From DASYXT01 sp035934555 (GTDB taxonomy: Bacteria > Verrucomicrobiota > Verrucomicrobiia > Limisphaerales > UBA8199), in NCBI GenBank assembly GCA_035934555.1, contig DASYXT010000075.1, positions 1 through 64,000 of the forward strand: a stretch of DNA of 64,000 nucleotides, written 5' to 3'. The translations under genes were made by a program, and so were the position numbers. Under the pieces are notes generated by a model. The model was not told where the DNA came from. It saw only the letters and a list, made by a program, of their open reading frames with translations, and did not search any database. Below, in pieces: positions 48,224 through 56,645 of the stretch. Position 1 is the first letter of the stretch. Each line of letters opens with the position of its first letter.

Positions 48224-49707
48224 GCCGTGCGAAGCCGGCGCAGGATGCGGCCGTCCGGGCGGTGAATGCTGATCAGCAAGGCTGCGCGGCCCGGGTCGGC
48301 ATGAGTGGCGCAGCCGAAGCAGGGATCGTAGGCGCGGAACGCCATCTCGACCATGTTCAGCAAGCCCTCGGTGACCTGGCCTTTGTGGATCAACCCGCGG
48401 GCGGCTTTCTCCACGCTCAACGCAATGCGAGCCGCATTATTCTGAGTGGCAACCAGCAGGTTTGCCTCGCGCATAATTCCTCGCTCATCAGTTCCATATT
48501 CGTGGATGAGGGTGCCGCGGGGCGCTTCGATGACGCCGATGCCGCGCACGGGTGTCTTGGTGGGCAGATTTCGCAGGTCGGTTCCGAGCAGAACCGGGTC
48601 ATCGACCAGGTCCCGCAGGCGCTCGGCGGCGTAGATGATTTCGACAACTCGCGCCCAGTGGTTGGCCAGGGTTTGATGCACCGGCCGGCCGCCAAGTGTG
48701 TCGAAAAGCTCCCGATAAGCCTGCTGGGCAAGGGGCGTGGCCATGCCTTCGGCCGCGTTAAGGCGGGCCAATGGAGCGACTGAAAAAACGCCGCTCTGCG
48801 GCCCATCGGTGAACCCCCGCCAGCCGATGGGCTTGAGAAAGCAGAATTTCATGTAGCTCCACTGCTCGACGTGTTCGGCGATGAACTCGCGGTAGCGGTT
48901 GGCGGGAAATTTTGCATACTCGCTGCCGGACGGATCCACGACCCGGAGCAGACCATCGTAAAACGCCACCTTGTTGGCAGAATCAACGAGCCCCATATAA
49001 TACGTGCGGTGGGTGTACCTGTCCGACTGGACCAAATGGACATAATCTCCGTTGCGCAAGACAACATCCTTGAATACCTGCAAGGTGAATAGCGCGAACT
49101 CCAGCGCGTCTTTAGCCAGTTGCTGGAAACCTGGCAAATCCTCCCGACGAAGGCCCTTGGCGACTCCGCCGGGCAGGCCGAGGACCGGATGAATGGCTTT
49201 CCCGCCGAAGTAGGCGATGAGCTCGCGCAGGCGGCGGCGCATGCTAATGACTTGCCGGGCGACCTCGACCCCAATTTTCTGCACCACACCGATCACATTG
49301 CGCTGAGATTTGGGCGCAGCGGGTCCGACGATGAAATCAGGGCCGCCCAGCAGGTAAACATGCAAAGCGTGGTCTTCGAGTAAAAACGCGTGATAAACCA
49401 GTTCGCGAATGAGCCGGGCGGTTTGCGTCGGCTGGACCTGGTACAGGTCGTCCAGCGCTTTGGTTGCGGCCATGTGGTGGGCGGTTGGGCAAACGCCGCA
49501 GATGCGACTTGTCAATTGGGGCATGTCTTCGGCGGGCCGGCCGCGGGCAAAGACTTCGAACCCGCGGAGTTCGGGGATCTGGAGCCAGGCCCGCGCGACC
49601 TCGCCCTCGTCATCGAGGAAGATCTCGATCTTGCCATGCCCTTCCAGGCGCGTAATTGGGTCGATCGTGATCCGGCTGGGAGCGGTGGACGAGGGGGGTT
49701 CAGACAT
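48220..49707 (-). CDS. mvhA: [NiFe]-hydrogenase large subunit, group 3c (MvhA type)
   Basis: This 495-residue protein should hold the NiFe(CN)2CO centre that splits H2. The N-terminal ligand motif is RICGVCPTAHH (C70, C73) and the C-terminal one DPCFGCATH (C463, C466). After the histidine there are 26 further residues, consistent with a tail removed by a maturation protease. ITIDPITRLEGHGKIEI is the usual start. It overlaps mvhG by 8 bases, is the last gene of the hdr-mvh operon, and its stop overlaps the convergent TPR gene. No hyp maturation genes are in the window. Confidence 0.95.
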   Translation of the reverse strand: MSEPPSSTAPSRITIDPITRLEGHGKIEIFLDDEGEVARAWLQIPELRGFEVFARGRPAEDMPQLTSRICGVCPTAHHMAATKALDDLYQVQPTQTARLIRELVYHAFLLEDHALHVYLLGGPDFIVGPAAPKSQRNVIGVVQKIGVEVARQVISMRRRLRELIAYFGGKAIHPVLGLPGGVAKGLRREDLPGFQQLAKDALEFALFTLQVFKDVVLRNGDYVHLVQSDRYTHRTYYMGLVDSANKVAFYDGLLRVVDPSGSEYAKFPANRYREFIAEHVEQWSYMKFCFLKPIGWRGFTDGPQSGVFSVAPLARLNAAEGMATPLAQQAYRELFDTLGGRPVHQTLANHWARVVEIIYAAERLRDLVDDPVLLGTDLRNLPTKTPVRGIGVIEAPRGTLIHEYGTDERGIMREANLLVATQNNAARIALSVEKAARGLIHKGQVTEGLLNMVEMAFRAYDPCFGCATHADPGRAALLISIHRPDGRILRRLRTA

Positions 49708-50701
49708 AGGATCTCTTTGGGTCGTTCGGCGAACTGACATTGGAGCGCAGGAGGCTTTTAGCCAGGCCATATCGGTAGAACATGCCAATTGGATCGGGCA
49801 CGCCGGCCAGAGTTTGCGCAATCGCCGGCTCTTCCTTCCCCGCGAGGTTGGCGCACAAAGCCGACAGAGCCTTCGCGCCCTGGTCCCGGACGCGCGAGGT
49901 CGGTCCGAAGCATCCGGTGCACGGCATGTTGCCATTGACACAGGCGGCCTCACAGCCGCCACGGGTAGCCGCGCCCAGGCAAATCACACCCTGCGCAAGG
50001 AAACATTTCTCCGGGTCGAGGTTGAGCGAGTGCGGACGATGAAATTCGGCGAACCGCGGGTCGGCAGGTTTGGTGGCCTTGCGTGGGCACTGCTCGCACA
50101 GTGCCATATCAGGCGCCAGCACGGTGCCTTTCGGGGGCAAGGTGCCGGCCAGCAGTGCACCAATCGCGGCTTGGGTCAACTTGGGGGTCGGGGGGCAGCC
50201 CGGCAGGTAATAATCCACTGGCACAACCTGGTCGAGGGCGCGGACGACCTGGTGCAATTGCGGCAAACAGAGTGAGTACCCGTTCTCAGTGAAGCGGGAT
50301 TGCGGCCGAGCGCGGTCCTGGTTTATTACTGTGGGCGCGTCTTCGTATACGTAGCGCAAAATCTCTTCGCGCATGAACTGGTTGGCCAGGCCGGGAATGC
50401 CGCCGAGCTGCGCGCAAGCTCCATAGGCGACTAAAAGCTGGCTTTTGCGCCGGAGCAAGTGGGCCATCTCCGCCTGTTCCTCTGTTCGGATGGCGCCATT
50501 CAGAAAAGTGGCGTTAAGGCTGCGGTCCGGCAGGCCTTCGAGATCGGTTTTCTTGAAATCCATCGCGCACGGCCAGAGCACGATCTCGACCGCCTCGAGC
50601 ACCCCCAGAATTTCCTCGGCCAGATCGACTACGGCCTCCTCGCAGCCACCGCAGGAAGCGCACCAATAAAACGCGATTTTCGGTTTCGCGGGATTGCTCA
50701 T
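49700..50701 (-). CDS. mvhG: [NiFe]-hydrogenase small subunit (MvhG type)
   Basis: This 333-residue iron-sulfur subunit carries electrons away from the NiFe site. FYWCASCGGCEEAV supplies the first proximal-cluster cysteines, followed by YGACAQLGGIPG and YLPGCPPTP. C-terminal cysteines (CEQCPR, CFLAQGVICLG, GCEAACVNGNMPCTGCFGP) bind the medial and distal clusters. There is no Tat signal, so the enzyme is cytoplasmic, as expected for group 3. The gene overlaps its neighbours on both sides (4 bases with mvhD, 8 with mvhA). Confidence 0.94.
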   Translation of the reverse strand: MSNPAKPKIAFYWCASCGGCEEAVVDLAEEILGVLEAVEIVLWPCAMDFKKTDLEGLPDRSLNATFLNGAIRTEEQAEMAHLLRRKSQLLVAYGACAQLGGIPGLANQFMREEILRYVYEDAPTVINQDRARPQSRFTENGYSLCLPQLHQVVRALDQVVPVDYYLPGCPPTPKLTQAAIGALLAGTLPPKGTVLAPDMALCEQCPRKATKPADPRFAEFHRPHSLNLDPEKCFLAQGVICLGAATRGGCEAACVNGNMPCTGCFGPTSRVRDQGAKALSALCANLAGKEEPAIAQTLAGVPDPIGMFYRYGLAKSLLRSNVSSPNDPKRSYV

Positions 50702-51183
50702 AGAGACTGCGTTGGGGTTGCCGCGCTCACCGGTTCAAGTTCCCTGTCCCACTCGGCGCGGCGCTGTGGTAGTTGGAGCGGGCCCAGGCGCAACAATTGC
50801 TCGGTCATGGTGTTGATGACGCGCCGGACCTTCTCTCCTTCGGCGGCGGAAATCCATTCCAGCCGCACCCGCTCAGGCTCGATGCCGAGGTCGGCGAGCA
50901 TTCGCTTCAACAGTTCAAACCGGCGGAGCATCTTAAAATTGCCTTCGGCGTAATGGCAATCGCCAGGATGGCACCCGCCAATGAGCACACCGTCGGCGCC
51001 GCGGGCCAGCGCCGCGACAATGAACTGCGCGTCCACGCGCCCTGAGCACATCAGCCGCACGATGCGAACGTTGGCGGCGTATTTCAGGCGTGACACGCCC
51101 GCCAGGTCGGCCCCGGTGTAGGTGCACCAATTGCAGAAAAAGGCGACGATGCGAGGCTGCCATTTGTTGACGACGGGGTTCAT
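50698..51183 (-). CDS. mvhD: Hydrogenase/heterodisulfide reductase delta subunit (MvhD)
   Basis: This 161-residue [2Fe-2S] protein links the hydrogenase to HdrA. FFCNWCTYTGADLAG, RLMCSGRVDAQF and IGGCHPGDCHYAEGN carry the five family cysteines. The C-terminus is helical. It sits between hdrA and mvhG with 4-base overlaps on both sides, the usual order in bacterial and archaeal bifurcating complexes. Length and motifs match the family. Confidence 0.95.
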   Translation of the reverse strand: MNPVVNKWQPRIVAFFCNWCTYTGADLAGVSRLKYAANVRIVRLMCSGRVDAQFIVAALARGADGVLIGGCHPGDCHYAEGNFKMLRRFELLKRMLADLGIEPERVRLEWISAAEGEKVRRVINTMTEQLLRLGPLQLPQRRAEWDRELEPVSAATPTQSL

Positions 51184-53207
51184 GGCGCTGTGTCTTGGAG
51201 AGAATCATTAAGGAGACCTTCCAGTTCCGCGAAGACTTGTTCATCTTCAAACAGCCCCTGGGCCAGCGCCCCGGAAGGACAGGACGCGACGCAGGTTCCG
51301 CAGCCTTTGCAAAGCGCGTCATTGACGACCGCCTGCTGGCGCGCCTCATCCCACGTCAACGCGGTAAAGGGGCACAGCGGGAGGCACGTTTTGCATCCGG
51401 AGCAGGCCTCCGCAATGACGCGGGCGGTGTTTGGTTCCTGCTCGATATGGCCGGCATCAATGAGGGCGAGGACTTCGGCGGCGGCGGCGCCGGCCTGCGC
51501 GACGGTGTCGGGAATATCGCGCGGCCCCTGGCAGGCGCCGGCGATGAAAACGCCGTCGGTAAAGGTGCTAACCGGCGCGAGCTTGGGATGACGTTCAAGA
51601 AAGAACCCTTCCGAGCCGCAGCTTATATTGAACAGGCGCCGAACGGCTGGCGCATCGGCCTGGGGCTCCAAGCCGGTGGCCAACACCACCATGTCCACTG
51701 GAATGCGCCGGACAAACCCCGCCAGCGTGTCCTCCACCCGAAGCACGAGTTTGTTCTCCTCTTCGGGCGTCATGGCCCAGTCGGTGACCTCGCCGACACG
51801 TCCGCGGATAAAGTGAACACCTTCATCGAGCAGCTTGTCGTAGAATTCCTCGTAGCCTTTGCCGGGCGTGCGGATATCGATGTAAAAATTGTAAAGCTCG
51901 GCGCCACTGTGCTCATGCAGCAGATGCGCCAGCTTGAGCGAGTACATGCAGCACACGCGCGAGCACCAGGCATGGGTTTTCTGGTCACGGGAGCCGACAC
52001 AATGGATGACGCCGATGGACTCCGGACGCCTGCCATCGCGCAGGACGATTTCCCCCGCGGTTGGGCCGGCGGCATTAACCAGTCGCTCGACTTCCAACGC
52101 CGTGTACACGTTGGGAAACACGCCATAACCGTATTGTGGCACGCGACGGGCATCGAAAGTCTGGAAGCCCGTAGCGATGATAATGGCACCAACCTGCACT
52201 TGCTCCAGTTGCGATTGTTGCCGGAAATTGATTGCCTGGCGTTCGCCGCAGGCGGCCAGGCAGGTTTGCTTGCATTTGCCGGTGAGTTGGCCGCGTTTGA
52301 AATTCAGACAAACCTCGGGATCAATCACGACCACTTGCGGTGTGGCCTGAGGGAAGGGGATATAAATCGGTTTGCGCTTGCCCAGGCCTTCGTTGAAGCG
52401 GTCAGGGAATTTTGGTTCCTTATAGACACACTGGGCGATGCATTCCTGGCAGCCCGTGCATAAGTCTTCATTCACATAACGCGGCCGGCGCTGCACGGTC
52501 ACCTGGTAATTGCCCACGTAACCTTCAACCCGCGTCACTTCCGAATAGGTCCATAGCTTAATGTTCGGGTGGACGCCGACTTCGGACATTTTTGGTGTGA
52601 GGATGCAAGCAGCACAATCGAGCGTGGGAAAGGTCTTATCGAACTTGGCCATATGGCCGCCGATTGAGGGCTCCCGTTCGACCAGGTACACCTGCTTGCC
52701 CGCGCGCGCGATGGTTAGCGCCGCATTAATACCAGCGATGCCGCCTCCGACGATCAGCACGGCGGGATTAATGGGCATCTGATGCACCTCCAGAGCGCAG
52801 TGCAGCCCGACGCGTGCGACGGCGGCCCGAGCCAGCGCCTTGGCCTTCTCAGTTGCTGCCACCGGGTCGGCATGGACCCAGGAGTCTTGCTCGCGGATGT
52901 TGACCATCTGGAAAAAGAAAGGGTTGAGGCCGCCGGCCTGGATGGCTGACCGAAACGTGCGTTCGTGGAGCAGCGGCGAGCAGGAGGCCACCACGACGCG
53001 GTTCAGCCTAAATTCCGCAATGTCTTTCTCAATCAGTTCCTGGCCGGGGTCGGAGCACATGTATTTATAATCCCGGGCCAGGACAACCCCGGGGAGCTGC
53101 TCGACATACCGGGCAACCGCGGGGCAATCCACCACCGCGCCGATGTTGTGGCCGCAATGGCAGATGTAAAAGCCGATGCGCAGGTGGTTGGAGTTGGTGG
53201 CGCTCAT
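51180..53207 (-). CDS. hdrA: Heterodisulfide reductase subunit A (HdrA), FAD-containing
   Basis: This 675-residue flavoprotein is the likely bifurcation site. The N-terminal domain has YICHCGHNIG, YMCSDPGQ and ASCSPLLHERTF. The FAD-binding region follows with VGGGIAGINAALTIARAGKQ and LDCAACILTPKM. An inserted ferredoxin domain has CTGCQECIAQCVYKEP, then CVGSRDQKTHAWCSRVCC. The C-terminus has two [4Fe-4S] motifs, CSGCKTCLPLCPF and CKGCGTCVASCPSGA. The gene is single, not split or duplicated. It overlaps mvhD by 4 bases. With MvhD it would pass H2 electrons to ferredoxin and to HdrBC. Confidence 0.95.
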   Translation of the reverse strand: MSATNSNHLRIGFYICHCGHNIGAVVDCPAVARYVEQLPGVVLARDYKYMCSDPGQELIEKDIAEFRLNRVVVASCSPLLHERTFRSAIQAGGLNPFFFQMVNIREQDSWVHADPVAATEKAKALARAAVARVGLHCALEVHQMPINPAVLIVGGGIAGINAALTIARAGKQVYLVEREPSIGGHMAKFDKTFPTLDCAACILTPKMSEVGVHPNIKLWTYSEVTRVEGYVGNYQVTVQRRPRYVNEDLCTGCQECIAQCVYKEPKFPDRFNEGLGKRKPIYIPFPQATPQVVVIDPEVCLNFKRGQLTGKCKQTCLAACGERQAINFRQQSQLEQVQVGAIIIATGFQTFDARRVPQYGYGVFPNVYTALEVERLVNAAGPTAGEIVLRDGRRPESIGVIHCVGSRDQKTHAWCSRVCCMYSLKLAHLLHEHSGAELYNFYIDIRTPGKGYEEFYDKLLDEGVHFIRGRVGEVTDWAMTPEEENKLVLRVEDTLAGFVRRIPVDMVVLATGLEPQADAPAVRRLFNISCGSEGFFLERHPKLAPVSTFTDGVFIAGACQGPRDIPDTVAQAGAAAAEVLALIDAGHIEQEPNTARVIAEACSGCKTCLPLCPFTALTWDEARQQAVVNDALCKGCGTCVASCPSGALAQGLFEDEQVFAELEGLLNDSLQDTAP

Positions 53208-53243
53208 GGTCTTTGGGGTTTCACCGCCAGCGACCCTAATTCT

Positions 53244-54167
53244 TTAGCTATATTTGGGACCTGATGCGGCTGTCATGGGTTCCGTTTGGGTTGCTGGGGG
53301 TGGAGCTGGTTCTGGGGGTCGCCAGAGGAAAGGAATCGCAGCTCGGTCCAGTCCTAGTTGCTCAGCGGGCAACCCCAAGGCCAGGCCGAGCAGTTGCGTA
53401 AAATAAACCGCTGGAACCACCACCGGACCGTATTGGGCCGTGAGGTGGCTGTGGTAAGCGTCGAGGTTGAATTGGCACAACGGGCAGGCCGTAGCGAGGC
53501 AATCGGCGCCGCGTTTGCGGGCCTCATTGTGAAGGATATAGACCAGGCGGATGCCCGCCTCCGGCACGGTGCCGGTGAGGCTGCCGCCGCAACACTTGGT
53601 CTTGAGGGGGAATCGGACCACGGTGGCCCCGAGGACCTCGAGCAGGCGGTCCATCGAGGTGGGATTGTATTGGTCGTCAAACTCGGCGTAGGGGCGCACC
53701 ACCTGGCAACCGTAATAGGGCGCTACTTTTAAGCCTTTCAAAGGCCGGCGGACGTGTTGCTTGAGCGCGTCCAGCCCAATATCTGTCAGCAGGACTTCGA
53801 GTGGGAAGCGCACTGCGACATTGCCGTCATAGCTGAGGTTGATCGCAGCGAGGGCGCGATCCACCGTCGCCTTCATCGCCGGATACTCATGGAAATAGTG
53901 CTTGGTCTTGTTCAACACCAGGTAGCAGGCAGCGCACGGCGCCAGCAATTGCTGATGGCCGCCGGCTTGGGCCAGCGCCAGGTTGCGGGCTGCCAGCACA
54001 CAGGCCTTGGCCTCGTCGATCGCCATGTACGCAGTGGCCCCGCAACAGTTCCAATCCTGGAGCTCCTCCAACTCGACCCCAAGGTGTTTCATCACGGGCA
54101 AGAGAGATTCCTCGTAAGCGCGGCCGAGCCCTTTGAGCGAACATCCGGGGAAATAGGCGTATTTCAT
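53244..54167 (-). CDS. hdrB: Heterodisulfide reductase subunit B (HdrB)
   Basis: This 307-residue protein has two CCG domains. The first includes FPGCSLKG (C9), DWNCCGATAYM and LAPCAACYLV. The second includes YYGCQVVRPYAEFD, TKCCGGSLTG and ATACPLCQFNLD. This full set of cysteines matches subunits that hold the two non-cubane [4Fe-4S] clusters acting on disulfides. The start at 54167 (MKYAYFPGC) is supported by a strong ribosome-binding site and overlaps hdrC by 4 bases. The C-terminal 30 residues are proline-rich and atypical. Confidence 0.95.
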   Translation of the reverse strand: MKYAYFPGCSLKGLGRAYEESLLPVMKHLGVELEELQDWNCCGATAYMAIDEAKACVLAARNLALAQAGGHQQLLAPCAACYLVLNKTKHYFHEYPAMKATVDRALAAINLSYDGNVAVRFPLEVLLTDIGLDALKQHVRRPLKGLKVAPYYGCQVVRPYAEFDDQYNPTSMDRLLEVLGATVVRFPLKTKCCGGSLTGTVPEAGIRLVYILHNEARKRGADCLATACPLCQFNLDAYHSHLTAQYGPVVVPAVYFTQLLGLALGLPAEQLGLDRAAIPFLWRPPEPAPPPATQTEPMTAASGPKYS

Positions 54168-54754
54168 GGGCCAGCTCCTTGATTGCCATCGACACCCGCT
54201 AGCATCCGTTCGAGGTCGGCCCTTTGTTGGATGTGTTCCCGAGCGAGTGAAAGCCGCCCGGTCTTGAACAGGTCCCACCCCATGCGCCAGTTGGCCAGGG
54301 CCCCGCGCCAATCGGTCTTGAGAAAAAGTTTCAGCACCAGCAGCAGCTCGGTAATACGACCTTGTTTGAGAACCATTTGACTGAATTCGCGCGCCAGGAC
54401 CGGGATGGGGAAATGCCTGGGGTAAATCTGCTCGTGAATGGCGCGCTGCTTCAGTTCGTACATGATGTCGGTAATGCGGATCTCGCGCGGGCATTCCACC
54501 GCGCACGCGTAGCAGGAGGCGCACAACCAAATAGTATGACTGCGCAACACCTCGTTCTTGAAGTCGGCGCGGGTGAGCGCCATCACCTGCCGCGGCGTAT
54601 AATCCATGTAAATGCTCAGCGGGCACACGCCAGAGCAGGTGCCGCATTGAATACAGTGGGAGAGCTGCTCGCAACCGGGCACACTCATGACTTCCCGGCC
54701 GAAACCTTTGACCCTGTCCGCGTCGTATTTGATCGTCCGCGTCACCAGCATCAT
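54164..54754 (-). CDS. hdrC: Heterodisulfide reductase subunit C (HdrC)
   Basis: This 196-residue protein has two [4Fe-4S] motifs, CIQCGTCSGVCPLSIYMDYT (about residues 32-51) and CASCYACAVECPREIRITD (about 76-94), as in HdrC. It passes electrons from HdrA to HdrB. The start at 54754 (MMLVTRTIKYD) is chosen because upstream codons lack family likeness; the second Met at 54751 is equally possible. It is the first gene of the hdrCBA-mvhDGA operon. No membrane helix (HdrE-like) is present, so the complex is soluble. Confidence 0.92.
   Translation of the reverse strand: MMLVTRTIKYDADRVKGFGREVMSVPGCEQLSHCIQCGTCSGVCPLSIYMDYTPRQVMALTRADFKNEVLRSHTIWLCASCYACAVECPREIRITDIMYELKQRAIHEQIYPRHFPIPVLAREFSQMVLKQGRITELLLVLKLFLKTDWRGALANWRMGWDLFKTGRLSLAREHIQQRADLERMLAGVDGNQGAGP
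54175..54180 (-). promoter_or_regulatory. Strong ribosome-binding site for hdrB
   Basis: On the minus strand AAGGAG lies 7 bases before the hdrB ATG at 54167, inside the end of hdrC. It fixes the hdrB start and shows that translation of hdrB can begin independently of coupling. Most other genes in the window lack such a clear site. Confidence 0.75.
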
Positions 54755-54930
54755 AAACCCTCCAACGAACCGCAACCCACACAGGCCAAGTGGTGGTTTC
54801 TGGAACCGGTGCTCAGCAGCCGCGCCGGCTCGAGTCCATACTGCCCCGCATCCTGGTTGACTAAAGCCAACGCCAACCAAAAATGCTAAACCGCGTTTGG
54901 TAATAACTAAACTTTTTTTGCCATGTATAA

Positions 54931-54957
54931 ATATTAGCTTTATTTGTCGTTGCTCAA
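54931..54957 (-). promoter_or_regulatory. Candidate promoter of the hdr-mvh operon
   Basis: On the minus strand TTGAGC (54957-54952) and TAATAT (54936-54931) are separated by 15 bases, within an AT-rich island (54895-54955) that stands out in the GC-rich surroundings. The spacing is shorter than the usual 17. It lies about 180 bases before the hdrC start, leaving a long leader. The call rests on composition and weak consensus only. Confidence 0.3.
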
Positions 54958-55041
54958 CGAGAGTCTTATGTGAGGCGCGGTCCGGCATATTTCCTCGCTC
55001 TGGGGCGGCGCAGACTGTGCGGAGAGGACCGGCGCAAAGGG

Positions 55042-55093
55042 AAAAACTGCGCCGACACCGGCTCAGCCGTTTAACGGGCTTTTCGTCGGCGCC
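55042..55093 (-). terminator. Intrinsic terminator downstream of the DUF2934-like gene
   Basis: On the minus strand GCGCCGAC (55093-55086) pairs perfectly with GTCGGCGC (55056-55049). It encloses a second near-palindrome (AGCCCGTTAAACGGCT), and AGTTTTT follows directly. This is the classic stem plus U-run, placed 32 bases after the stop at 55125. It would insulate the hdr operon from the upstream gene. Confidence 0.7.
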
Positions 55094-55124
55094 GGCGCAG
55101 CAAAGTCAGCCGGGAGGATCGAGG

Positions 55125-55322
55125 TTACTTCGGCAGGTTATCAGCGTCGAGCGAAGCGACGAGGTCCTTCTCAGCCAGGACCCAGTCGGCCATAGTCAGC
55201 GGGTGGTCGGGCAATTTATCCCGAAACATCTCATAAGCGTGCTGGCGGACCATCGCCTTGGACACGCCCGGGGTAACCGGCTTCGGTTGCTCAACGGCGG
55301 CCTGCGTGCTCTTCTTTTTCAT
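55125..55322 (-). CDS. Small DUF2934-like protein
   Basis: This 65-residue protein has a basic N-terminus (MKKKSTQAAVEQ), then VRQHAYEMFRDKL and MADWVLAEKDL, resembling the IRxRAYEIW...HWLxAE core of DUF2934. The start at 55322 is chosen over 55373 because the upstream part is unlike the family. The function is unknown. It is divergent from mreB (221 bases between starts) and followed by a terminator. Confidence 0.65.
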   Translation of the reverse strand: MKKKSTQAAVEQPKPVTPGVSKAMVRQHAYEMFRDKLPDHPLTMADWVLAEKDLVASLDADNLPK

Positions 55323-55543
55323 ACCGCTCTCCCTTTCTTTAGGGAAAGATAAGCCTCCCAGGAGAGGATGCAACCTGTTCTTGCCATTCGTAACGCAAGG
55401 CTTCCTGCGCCCACTATCCCGAATTGGTTTCCGATGGGATTGCGCACGGACTCCTGGCGCGGAACGGCGCGGTGTTGTCCGGGTTAATCTCTTGACCCGT
55501 TGCCCTCGGCTAATCTAGTGTTGCCGCTTGTTAGGCTTGATTC

Positions 55544-56569
55544 ATGTTCGCGCAATTCAAGAGCCTGTTTTCCAATGATATTGGAATAGACCTCGGGACG
55601 GCCAATTCCCTGGTATATGTCAGGGATCGGGGGATAGTTTTACGGGAGCCGTCCGTGGTGGCTATTCAAGCCGGCACGACTAATGTCCTGGCCGTAGGCG
55701 AAGAAGCCAAGCGGATGCTGGGACGCACTCCTGGGAACATCGTGGCCATCCGGCCAATGAAAGACGGGGTCATCGCCGACTTTGAGATAACCGAGGCGAT
55801 GCTGCGGCATTTCATCCAGAAGGTGCACCACCGCAAGCTGATAGCTCCGCGGGTGGTGGTAGCCGTGCCCTCCGGTATCACGGAAGTGGAAAAACGGGCC
55901 GTCAAAGACTCCGCAACCCACGCTGGGGCGCGCGAGGTGTATCTGATCGAACAGCCGATGGCTTCGGCCATCGGGGTCGGTCTGCCGGTCCACGAACCGG
56001 CTGGTAATATGATCGTCGATATCGGCGGGGGGACTTGCGAAATCGCAATTATCTCCCTTGCCGGGATTGTCTTCAGCCGCAGCCTGAGGGTAGGCGGAGA
56101 CGAATTTGACGAGACGATCGTTGCGCACATGAAACGGGCTTACAACCTGATGATCGGTGAACGCACAGCGGAAGAGATCAAAATACGGATTGGCTCTGCT
56201 TTTCCGCTGGAGCAGGAATTAACCATGGAAGTCAAAGGACGCGATTTGAGCGCCGGATTGCCGAAAACATTGACGATTCGGTCGGAAGAAATTCGCGAAG
56301 CTTTGCAAGAGCCGCTGTCGAGCATTTTGGAATCTGTTCGCATCACCCTGGAACGTTGCCCGCCCGAGCTGTCCGCCGACCTGGTGGACCGAGGGATTGT
56401 TATGGCGGGGGGCGGCGCCTTGTTGCGCGGGATTGACCGGTTAGTGGCCGAGGAAACCGGCCTGCCGGTCCATATCGCCGACGACCCGCTCAGCGCGGTC
56501 GCCGAAGGCACAGGCCGGGTGTTGCAGGAACTCCAATTCCTCAAGCGGGTCTCCAATAATTCCAAGTAG
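55544..56569 (+). CDS. mreB: Rod-shape protein MreB
   Basis: This 341-residue actin-like protein forms filaments under the inner membrane and organises lateral wall synthesis. SNDIGIDLGTANSLVYV is the first phosphate loop, then VVAVPSGITEVEKRAVKDSA, NMIVDIGGGTCEIAII and MAGGGALLRGIDRL for the adenosine site. Length and motifs are typical. It heads the mreB-mreC-mreD-mrdA-rodA-rng operon; a TTGACC near 55492 could be part of its promoter, but no good -10 element follows. Confidence 0.97.
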   Translation: MFAQFKSLFSNDIGIDLGTANSLVYVRDRGIVLREPSVVAIQAGTTNVLAVGEEAKRMLGRTPGNIVAIRPMKDGVIADFEITEAMLRHFIQKVHHRKLIAPRVVVAVPSGITEVEKRAVKDSATHAGAREVYLIEQPMASAIGVGLPVHEPAGNMIVDIGGGTCEIAIISLAGIVFSRSLRVGGDEFDETIVAHMKRAYNLMIGERTAEEIKIRIGSAFPLEQELTMEVKGRDLSAGLPKTLTIRSEEIREALQEPLSSILESVRITLERCPPELSADLVDRGIVMAGGGALLRGIDRLVAEETGLPVHIADDPLSAVAEGTGRVLQELQFLKRVSNNSK

Positions 56570-56645
56570 GTTCCCGTCGATCATTCAGTCAGCCAATCTG
56601 TGCCGTAATGGCGCCGGCCACAGGCCACGTCATTATTGAGATTTG

